In this document: piece after piece, positions 33,801-45,800 of the stretch | Layout of the letters: every line of letters begins with the position of its first letter | Numbering within the stretch: the first letter of the stretch is position 1 | Assembly (NCBI GenBank): GCA_016169945.1 | Contig: JADLSH010000359.1 | Location: forward strand, 186,001 to 250,000 | DNA from: Trachythela sp. YZ-2020 | Taxonomy: Eukaryota; Cnidaria; Anthozoa; Malacalcyonacea; Clavulariidae | DNA length: 64,000 bases | Direction of reading: 5' to 3' | The notes under the pieces: model-generated | What the model saw: the letters and a program-made list of their open reading frames with translations, nothing else | What the model was told of the DNA's origin: nothing | Databases searched by the model: none | Made by a program: the position numbers and the translations under genes

Positions 33801-36800
33801 CTTGATATATTGTAAATAGTAATTTATTCTTAATTGTAACACTGTTATACTGTATTCTGTTACTCTGAAGCTGTCTTAAGCTAAAGACAAAACGTTAGTA
33901 TTCTAATAAAATTTTATATTTATATTCCTGTCTATGGCTTTCATGCGTACGTTATGCTGGGCATTAATTCCTATTGACAAAGTATATCCCAAAATTATAC
34001 CGCTATTATAAATCAGTGAAAAGTAAGGGAAATTTAGCATAATTTTTATCTAAGGAAGAAATGTTATCAAGTAGGCATGAAAGTTATCCCAAGGAATTTA
34101 TTATTGTGCTATAATACAGTAAAAGCGGTATACCTGTGTTACAATATCATTTTTTCCAGGTCCGGACCAACCAATAAATGCAAAAGAGTAACGAAGTTCA
34201 TTTTTGTATTGATTCTTGGCACCCAATCTCCTTAAAGCATCGTATGCTGAACTTGTCATTTTATTTCCACCTTCATCTTGGATTGCTACTAAAACAATGC
34301 GTCTATAAAATTCATGAATGAAAAAAAGAAAGTTGTATAATAGGATATTTTCTTACTGTGGAAACGGAAAAACGTGAACCTTAATAGCATCCCATTAAAA
34401 AAATTCAATTAATAAATTATCATGAACAGATACTGCAATATACATGAATCGAGATTGAAGATGTGTTGTAGAAGTTAAAGAAATATGCAACTATATAACC
34501 ACAAGAAAATTTTTTACATGCACGTTTGAAGGTCAATAAATGGATAAAATGTATTTAACATTAGGGACCGGTCATAAAGTATGTGTACTGGGGTGGTGGA
34601 GGGTATTCCAAAATACTACCATAAAATTTGGCCCCCACAAAGGTGATGAAATGTTTCGTACCCCCCCACCCAACCAATCACCCTCCCCCCAAAAAAACAT
34701 GAATCAAATATAAATGCCAAGAACATAATCTGTTACAAATTGTTATTGTTAATCCAAGTTTTGAGCATTGACATTAATTTAATAGTGCTCTTTTACACCA
34801 CATGTATCCAATCCGTACTTTTGTATGCTTGCCAGTATTCCATTTATCTACGTACCTAATAATAGAGTCAAAAGAGGTCCCGGCCATGCGCATTATTTAT
34901 GGATATATCAACAGAACGTCGTGACGTATTTCATATCTTTTTTAATATTTAAATCATTCTAAACGAGTAGGGGAGCTACCCGACGGTAAAATTACGTAAT
35001 CAAAGACTGTTCAGGTTGCAGAGATGTCAAACTAATAGGTTCCGATCTAATTACTTTCCGATAAATGCTACTGTGCTACATTGCAATTTAATTATTATAA
35101 GAACATACACTCAATTTTATTAAAGTATTAAAGTTTGTAGTTTTAATCATAGACATAGTATTAAACTCATTTTTTGTTTCGTACCCCCCACAAATGTCGT
35201 AACTCGTCTCATACCCCCCCAAAGGTTAGATAATTTGTTTCACCCCAATTTACCCTCCACCCCAGTACACATACTTTATGACCGGTCCCTTAATAAGCAT
35301 TATTTTCTATGAAGACAGCGCGATCCGATTGGCTAGCGAGCGTTTCAGAGCGGTATGGTTTTTCATAACGGACCTCTCTGAAACTCATTCGGACCTCTGT
35401 CACACTCATCCGAACCGCTCCAGTTTTGTATCTTTAAGTTTGGTATCTTTTACATTCTATAAATAGGTATGACCGTTTACTAACGACTCAGAATTACGTG
35501 ATCGGGACGTCAGATTTACTTTAATATTTGTAGTTTTGCAATACAATTGTGCAACAGCAATTTAGTGTCCACCAAAACAGTATAAAAGTATAAATATATC
35601 AATTCTAATATAACCGATTCTTGCACACATTGCAGTCAGACATTAGTAATTTCAGCAACGTTTTGTACACATGTATTACTCTTTATAGTTTTATCTTTAA
35701 TAAATTATTACAATAAAACAATTTTATGAACGGTATTCAGCCCGGTTAAGTGAGACGATTAAATGGTCATGGACTGGGCTGAAATAAGCTCATTAACCCT
35801 CATTTTTTTAACTGTTGAAAAATCATTGCTATATTAGTTGAATATTGTTTATATGCTGCATTTCAAGGATTAGTGTCAAGGTCATGCATTGCGAGCTTTT
35901 GTTATTGTTTACATCTTAGCCAAATGCAACCACAAATGCAACGATAAAAAAATCAGATAAAAGGAGCAAGATTTAACAAAGGATGGGTTAGTATATGACG
36001 GATTGTAAAAAATTTTCCAGATCTTCTCATCTAGTCGGCCCGAAAAATGGCCGCCAGTAGGAGTTTGAGCCCGCGAATTCCTGGTGTGACACTAATCCTT
36101 TAAGGGCTTTTTCATGTATCGATTGATGTTTGTTGGTGTGATTACATTCAGTATTAGCGTAAACAAGTTTCCTCGCTTGTATGTTCGCAATGCAGTCGCT
36201 TTTCAGCCCGGTTTGCCGGGATGAAGCGATTGCATGGCATCTTTCATGTGACTAGCGGTTTTAAATGCTTGATAGTATATTACTTGGGCGATTTTTCAGC
36301 CTTAGTCGTACCGTAAACCTATACCATTGTAGAATCACTAAAATTTATAGCCATTTTAGATAAAATAATAACGTGTTACCGTAGCTTGAGCAATTGCGAA
36401 ATTTATGAGCTGAAATCAAACATGCGCATCATTGGCGCATGTGCAGAACCGTAATAATCATGAATTTCGCGTTATACCTGCCTAGCACGCTTTCAACAGC
36501 CGAGATATCGACAAAGCCGGCTGGCCCGGATCCCATATAATCGCAACGCAAGATTATTTAAGATTATTGTAGTAGGCGGGCTAGCCCGGTTTAGCGAACT
36601 AGCGCGGTCCATGTAATCGGCCCCTAACAGGGACCGCGGAGCATTTTTTTGCTTTGGGAGAGGGGCTAGAAAGCTCAGAGGGTACAGTGGTACTAAAACG
36701 GTAGAACCGAACCGAATGTTGAAGGCATGAGCCCTTTGGGGGGTATGTGGGCATGCTCACCCAGAAAATTTTGAAATCTACAATCTTTGCAAATGTTTCA

Positions 36801-39800
36801 TATTTGGTCGAACAAAAATCAGCTGACTACCAAATCTACGGCCGATCGTACCCACACATAACGAATCATGAAATGATCATGAAATGGCTTATTCTTTGAA
36901 ACCCGCCTATCATCCTATCTATATTACGCTCGGAATATATGCATCCGCGATTTTGTAGCTTATCTAGCTGTCTGATTCAGAGATCGAACAAGTTACATCT
37001 GATCGTTAACAAAAGCGCTTTATAGTTAGCCAAACTGGCGTGTATGTATTGTTTTCTTTAGTTTAACTTCTTTGTACTCACCCCTTTGGGGGAGGGGGGG
37101 CTAAAATTCCTCCAGCCTTTAAGCGCTGATTAATATAACAGTTATACATCTTTTCAATAGATTTAGTCTATAGACTATACAATAAAAGCATGTGTTATAA
37201 TATCTTATACTTCGCAAAAATTCTGCCTCGCAGTTTTCCTCGACTGTAAGTTAACTATAAGTCTATAATTACAACACTTTATGAATTATGTAAATATACT
37301 ACTCACTGGAACAATATTTTTGAATTGATTGTGGACTATATATCGGATAGCGACAGCCGATAAAATGTAATTATACGCGCTACTGACATTCTTAATTTTT
37401 TTAATTATTTTTTTTTAATTATTAATGTTTAACAACACATCATCGCATAAAATGAATTACAATGTGTTTTACAATTAGAGTAAAAGTTGCAATAACAAAA
37501 TCTAACTATATTACAATATATCTTTAGGATTAAGAACTATGTAACTAAGAACAATTATTTGTTTAAGACACTAATCATGCTAGGGAAAAAACTGTTATTA
37601 AACCTATTAGTTCTACATTTAAAAGAAGAGAATTGTTCAATATTCCTGAAATTATATCCGTGTTCGTTCTCCCTTCTCAGGGTTAGATGACACGATAGGT
37701 GACCGCTTAACGCAATCTTTTTCATTGTTTTCTCACAAAGTTCACTTCGACGCATATCCAGCCTAGGGCACTGCAACATTTCTTGCGCTTCACTGTAAGA
37801 TCGGCCTGGCAGTATAATCCTTAGTGCACGTTTTTGAATTTTCTCAACCTGTTCAGACAAATACCTAGGCAGACTACAATGCCATACTGTACAGCAATAT
37901 TCTAAAATAGATCTAATCAATGCGTAGTAAATTGTGATGAGGTCGTGTGGTGGAATCCCTCCCCGTCGCAGAACACGCAGGATATGTAGTCGCTTAGATG
38001 CTTTGGAAACAATCATCGCAATATGTTCGTTCCACCTAAGATCGTCCTGGATAATCAAACCAAGAACCTTGTGTGATGATACAGATTCCAAGACCTGGTC
38101 TCCGACACACAGACTTGGCAGTTCAGGTTTATTCCGAAAGAAGCAAATTAGCATCTCTTTGCATTTCTTTGCGTTTAATTTCATCAGGTTGTTAGATGCC
38201 CATACACCAACAGAAGTTAGATCGGACTGGATTACAGGCGGCTCTCCATTTCTTAATAGTTCTTCGGAGAGGGAAACATCATCAACGAATTTCCAAATGC
38301 CAGATTTTCCTGAACTACATTGGAAATCATTGACCATAATTAAGAACAGGATCGGACCCAATTTCGTTCCTTGTGGGACACCGGCTTTGACAGGAAGCCA
38401 ACTAGAAATAGCTTCGCCAAGTTTGACGCACTGTCTTCGCTCTGACAGGAAATTTGCAATCCATGGGATTAAAGATCTCCTAACTCCGATGTCGACAAGT
38501 TTTTCAATGAGAATATTATGGCCAATACGATCGAAAGCCTTAGAGAAATCCAAAACCATGTACGAAGGTATTGACCAGGGGAATCCAAATGGGAGAGCCA
38601 AGAATGCAACAGATCAAGCAGGCAATAGGTGGTGGATGAACCTTTTAAAGAACCGAACTGTTGTGGGTCGATATTATTCCTGACGTCAGAGATCATCCAT
38701 TGAACGACGAAATCTTCGAGTACTTTAGAAACGCATGCCGTTAGTGATATAGGTCTTGTATCAGCCTCATTAGCAGGTTGCTTGATTTTGGGATGGGAGT
38801 ATTATGTGAATCTTTCCATATATTTGGAACAATTCCGGATGAAAGTGATGTATTAAAAATGTTCGCAACTGGTTCAGCGAATAGGTATGCAAATTCCTTC
38901 AAAAAGTGACCCGGTATATTATCAGGACCACATGTTTTAGAGGAGTTAACGGCCAAGAGTTTCTCACAGACCTCGTATGGTTCAATTTAAGGCACTTGGT
39001 CAACAGCGGGTAAATATGTTGGTAACATGTTCATGTCGAGTGGTGGAATGTCCGCGTTGACAGAGATGTAAAACTTATTCAGGCTGTTGGCCAGTTCCAA
39101 ATCCGATAATAATTTACCATGCAAGCAAGCTTTGTATCCTTATGAGATCGGCCGGACATCCTATTTACGACCAGCCACCACTTTCGACAATCGTCTTTCT
39201 TAAGATGTTGTACTTTATTTCTGTAATATTCTTTCTTTCTTAAAGCTATTTCGGTCTGGACCTTATACTTTAATGTCCTCCACTGGAATACATTTCCCGA
39301 CTATGGAAAGCTTTTTGTCGGTCATTAATAAGTTTTTTAATAAACACTGACATCCATGGTTTATCAGAATAGCAAAACCTAACAGACTTTAAGGGGATAA
39401 GACTGTCGAATGCTGTAGATACCTGGGATGAAAAAGAATTAGCAAGGCCATCTACGGAAGGACTTGGACCAAGATCATCGAACCATTGATGTGTACTGGC
39501 CCAACGACCAAAAGCATTCATCGCGGATCGCGGATAGCGGCGTATAAAACGCTTAATCGGTTTAGTGTGTGGTTTACCAATAATATCGACTTTATTAGGA
39601 ACCCATTGTACTATATTATGGTCAGCAGATCCAAGCGGAGCAAGTATACACGGCTTGTCATAGAGATCATAACTATAAGATCAAGAGTAGCTGACCCCCT
39701 TGTAGGAGAGGAAACAATTTGCTTCAGACTAAGGCTACGGGTTAGGTTAGAAACATCAAAATTATTAAAGTCACCAAGGAATATGATACTACAATTAGGA

Positions 39801-42800
39801 TAGCTGTTCCGAATGGAATCCGTTGTGTTCGTCAAATATTCATCAAGATCACGTTGTTTTTCTGCAGATCTGCCGGGGGGGTTATACACAACGCAAGCTG
39901 CGATAGCCGAGAGAGGTCTTGGCAGGCGCGTCGGACGGATCCATAAGCAAAGACATTCAAAGTTTGGATTTTCAAGATCTATTCTCCGCTGACAGGGAAT
40001 GTTTTGTAAGGAATACACACACACTCCACCGCCCCGGTTACCTATACGGTCATTATACGGTGGATGTTATAGCCACTGATAGATATCAAGCTGTTATCAA
40101 TGTCCCCGTGTAGCCACGATTCTGTTATAGCCACTAGATCCATTGGGTTACTATCCAGTAGTGCGGTAAGTTCGTCGATCTTAGGCAATAACGAACGAGC
40201 ATTTATTAAGCCAAAACTTGGGAGTGTACAGGACTTTAAACGATTAGCAGTTTCAATGGAATTATTATGCCTCACAGAAATTTATATTCCGCCCGGTTCG
40301 CTGTGATCTGTGTCTACGGTTGCGGTAAGAAATTCTCACTTGTATTGCTTGGGCCATTAGACATATATAGGATAATTCCCGTCATGGGTCGAGTTGATTT
40401 TACACTCGGCGGTCTTCTTAATATTTTCTCTCGTTCGCCATGGCTTGCAGGTTACGAACTTGGGCCAGAACCTGTCTTCTTGCACCAGTTTACTGACGAT
40501 GGAAGGAACATGGATCTTAGCCGAAAGAGTTCCTCTACGTTTACTTGGGAAAATGGAAATGAACGTGGGAGTTCTATTTTGACGCTGAAGATACGAGAGG
40601 ATTTGACTTTCTTTAACATTATCAGCGATGCCAGTTACGAATAAATTTTTTTATTTTATTACGCTTACGCTCAACTCCAGTACAATTTGTCATTGATCCT
40701 TTCTTTGCCATTGAACAAATTCAAGCTACAGGGCAGTAGTTCTCTCTAGAAGCCCCAATCATAATTTTTGAAGGTAAATAATATGACGTTATTTAATTGA
40801 TACGTTTAAATAATGGATCAAAATATTTTATTAAATCGGAAGAAGAACAGTAAATATATTTTCAGGTAGTTTTACACAACAGTCAACCGCCGTAATAATA
40901 CGTACAATATAATTTTAAATGTCTTTAGTAAAATTACATAGGTTATCATTGAAAATTCTCAACGCTAATTGCTTGCGTTACCTCGGAAAAATACGCGATA
41001 ATCACCTAAAGCGTTTTTAATTAAGCCGTTTTTATCGTAAATATTCAATTAAAATATTTTTGAAATGTGCATTTTTCATTTTTTTCCAAATGGTCACCTA
41101 TGTAATTTTACTAAAACAATTATTCGCCTCAGTCTCGGTGAATATCGGTGAATAAAAACCTCGACTTCGTCTCGGTTTTTATTCACCGATATTCACCTCG
41201 CCTTCGGCGAATAATTGTTAAATAATAAACAATATTTTCCAGAAATTTAATATATCACAAATTTGAAGGTTCATTGCTAGCACCCCCCGGAAGTTTACAC
41301 TCTGCCTGTATGTATGTATGTATGTATGTATGTATGTATGTATGTATGTATGTATGTATGTATGTATGTATGTATGTATGTATGTATGTATGTATGTATG
41401 TATGTATGTATGTATGTATGTATGTATGTATGTGTGTATGTATGTATGTATGTATGTATGTATGAATAAATATCTCGTCTCAACTTCCCACCACACCTAC
41501 TTGTAACCACTGCACTAGCCTAACGATAGTAAAAATACGAAAATGAATCCCATCAGCCTCTAAAGACTTCGTACTAAAAAAACATTATTGATGTGTAAGG
41601 TTAAACATGGGATTGCACCTGAATCAATAAAAAATTTGTTTAGCATTTCCAATAATCAAAATTACTCCTTAAGAAGTAATTTGAACAACTTTAAATTGGA
41701 TAAGCCAAAGACCAATTTCATGAAGAAAAGCATTAGTTACTCCGGTGCAAAAATGTTGGAACAATCTTCCAAGTGATCTTAAGAGTAAAACAATGAGACT
41801 AAATAAGTTTAGAGCTATTCTTGAAGGTACAGAGTAGTTTTGTATATATGTTTGGTATTCTTGTAAATAGTAATTAGTGCATGAATAGTAATTATAGACT
41901 AATTTGTAGTTTTATAGAATTTCTTTTGTAAATACAGGTTTAGTTTAGGAACGGCCCCTTGGAAAACAGTTTGTCATAATGACTAATAGGGCTACCATTG
42001 TAAAATATTTTTAATTATTAATAAAATAATAACGATAAAATACTCAGACTGTATTTTGATGGTTCTTGAGATATAAAACGCTGAAAAACTATATGTTTTG
42101 TTTCAAATGCTCAGTATTCGGCCACTTTTAGTTTAAACAAAAACACTTTTCTTCAAACATGAAATCTTATGAAAAGGTTTAACTGCAGTGTAAACATGAT
42201 TTCCCTATACCCATTTTTATCAGGTATTTTAAAAGAATATGTAAACAACAAAGCCAAGTTTAAGTTGAGGCTATGTGTACTTAAAAATAATTGTTGATGT
42301 ATGTTATTATCGTAAATAACATATACTCGTATTTTATATTTTTGCACGCAAAAGGTATGGATGCAGGTTGTTGCGCGGTTCTTTATGTTAGTGAAACAAA
42401 ATATTACAACCAACGAAAATAATCTTTAGTTTGTAGGTGGCGAAGTTTCTTTTATTAATTGATCATTCAAATAGCTTAATTTTTCAATTACTTAAAATGA
42501 TGGCTTAGACAATCGTATTTTAATGTGTAAAAAGCATAAATTTTGGAATGGTAGACATATCATACGATAATTAATTAACATACCGACTTCTTATGGAGTT
42601 TAAGAACCTCGCAAGATAGTAAGCTGCATTGGGATCACCATAGGTATCAAAAAGATACTGAGCTCTCTACATGACCTAAAATATGAACAACGTCTTGATT
42701 TAGAACTTTCCGGCGCAATAAAATGCAATGTATATGTATACTAACTTTAACTGACCTAACCCTTAGCCTGAACTATACTCCTAACTCAAACACTTATCTA

Positions 42801-45800
42801 ATTAAACAAAACATCTTCAGATCTAGAATCTTAGGTTATCTAAATCCCGCTATTCATATTATGTGGTTTTATATGTAAATTCACTCTGTCTGCATGGAAT
42901 CCAGCCATGCTATTCTGTCTAGAAATAGATAGATTCTGCCTAAACCTTCTATAGGAGGTCTTGAGTCACATGTCAAAACCAAATCGAGAAAAATGGGATA
43001 TGAATTTGATATAGTTGATAATTTCGAATAATATTCAGCTGCCCAGCTTTTGCGTGTAATGTCATTCCCTGAATGTTAATAAGCGAAGAAAATCATGAAT
43101 GTGATCATTGTGATGCGAAGAGTTATAAAGAACAAAACCCCAGTATTTACCAGATGTTGCATTTAAAACAACAACATTGTAACCCCTTCCTCTCTTTGAG
43201 TAATCTTTCCCATCAACTTCAATCGTTGCAAGACCACATACTCCACGTCTACCTCCGTCATCACAACCTTCACTTCTAATCCAAACTTTTTTCAGGCTTG
43301 CTTAAAAAGGTAGAGACCAAGTTTGGGATGGATGGAATAGAAATACCACAGGGCAACAGCGCTGACGCAGTGAACATAATTTATTTAACTGGAACGATAC
43401 AACTTAGTTATTTGGCCTTAAAAAAGTGAAGCCTACGTCATCGCGTCAAGGATCACGTCAGTACGTCATCCGTATATCAGTTTCAGTCCCCTTATACGCC
43501 ATCCCTCCGCTGTGTGTACATCAGTTTCACTCCAAGCTAGTGAACTCTAAGTAAACTGGAATGCCAAGTCAGGGGGGATTGAAGCCTTGCTTTGCAGATA
43601 GTGCCAGTCCTTTTTTACAATTTTTTTGAAAAATATAATTTTTAAATCTTTAAATTTTGTCACTTTAACTTTCATTTACGTCTTCCTTTTTCGTCTTAGA
43701 GCACCCTAGGACAATTGAATTTTTTACCCAAGAACTTACGATAAATATAATTTGTGCAGCTACTGAAATAATCCAGGAACAAAACAAAACTGATTAAAAA
43801 ACCGCGCGAAAATTGTTGGTTTTTCTAAGTTTTTGGGCCTTCCGGATAGAGTTCGGAGAAATGACAATGTAATTTATGTTGAAGAATATTAGATGTCGTT
43901 TAGAATTGATATTCAAGCATGCAGTAACCTATTTTTAACATTTAAAATAAGGATTATATCAGCTAGCTCAGCCGCCATTTTCAAAGTGCTCATTAATGAC
44001 TGAATGGCCAACAACAACAAGGCGCGAAGCCGAAAATAACACCACTTGAAAATCGTCAATTTGGTTATGTTTTAGAAAGGTTAAAGCAAGGACTAAAACC
44101 TCAAGATAAAACTCAGTTTGGGGACTGCCGAAGTGTTTTCTAGTATATTTTTCTGAGTTAAGAGCAAAGTTTACTTCGGCACGTTCAAACATTTGTCATT
44201 TCTTTCCATATACGATAACGGTTCCCCTCACTTTTGCTGCAGATAGATGTAAAACAGCCAAAACTAATCGGAAAACCATATTTAAATCCCAAACATTGAA
44301 GTCTTCTAATTTTAAAAATATTTTTCTTCCAAATTTTCGCTCAAAAACAAACTTTTGACAAAATTTTCCTCACTCCTCGAAACTCTCCTCTGTCCTTTTG
44401 AAAGTTCAAATTCCCGCGTATTGGCTTCAACGAATTATATGCCTTGATCTTAGGATTTATCGTTCCTGATTACTTAGATTTCACTGTTTACTCCCCTTTG
44501 ACGCCATCACGGCGCGGTCCGTACGTCAGTTTCAGTCTCCACAACTTATTTACTGCGCCAGGTCCGTATACTTCAACTTTAGTTTTGCATTAATTTTTTG
44601 AAATAACCAAGTAACACTCTTCTGCATACCGAAGTACTCTGTAATTTGTAACCGCCTAATAAACATTACAGAAGGAAAACTAGAAGTTGAATATCTGTTT
44701 GTCACTGAATTTGTCTATTAAGCAAGTCTCTCGGTTTTGTTCAAACAGTCGTAAAAGTTATTTTGTGAAAACGTTTATGAAAGTCATACACATTTTGGAG
44801 AAGATAAGGTATCGTCGTAATGTTTTTAACCAAATATTCAAGTTTTTGTTAATTTCCTTAACTTATTGTGAAATTAAACCGTTATGAAAACAATCACTTT
44901 GAATGGCGTAGGCATTCAATTTTTCCTGGTATGTTATCGTTCCAGTTAAAGGAATTGAGTTCACTGCACTGACGTCCATACATGGGTTTCGAGCGGTGCC
45001 TTTATTATCATATAGCTTACAATATAATTGTACAAATGTTACCAAGCTAAACCATACTAATACTACACCTTGTTTAAGCTTCGATAATTTATTTGCAGTG
45101 TTCGATAATTTGTTTGCAATGTTATTAGCATTTGCAATAATCTTGTTAATGCTGTTCTGGTTCGAGTTGATAAGGTTTTGGTTACTGCTTATTTCTTTCC
45201 TGTCTTTTTGGACCTGATTAGGAGAAACAGAAGGCAGTGGCAAAGTTAGATGTGAAACTTATGGAAGAAGATCAGAGAAGAAATTTTAATAATCAAAATA
45301 TAAGTTGCATGCAACTACATCATTTGCCTTTTTCTTGGAATGCTTCTTCAAATTTGCCTTTCCATCAGGATATCATTGCGAGGAATTAGACAAAACCAAA
45401 TCTTTACTCGTGCATAAGCAATGAGGGAAAAGTTGGATTTTATATCACAATAGTCATGAGAACAAGAAGGATTTGGGAGCGGAATACATGATGAAAAGCA
45501 CTCCTTAAGGACCGCGATTTGCGGGTTAGCCTGTTTAAGTTATTTTTAATTAATAGTTGATTAAAGACCTCATATACTGTAGATCGTTTTAAATGCATTT
45601 AGTAAAATTACCGATTATTCACCGATATTACCTCGCCTTCGGCGAATAATTGTTAAGTAGTTTATTGTTTATATCACTTAGATTGTTATCACTTCTTTCA
45701 TTCTGTATAATATGATCGATTTTCACAAATTTTCTTGCATAATTATATTCGCATATATTATACATTGTGGTCACTATGTGTCTTCTGATTGGCTAATTGC

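Noticed and set aside
37934..38683. 249-codon plus-strand frame
   Set aside because: Antisense shadow of the LINE RT frame 38601-37555, which has the conserved RT motifs.
41218..41510. Open frames of repeated IHTY or MYVC
   Set aside because: Translation of the (TGTA)n microsatellite in every frame.
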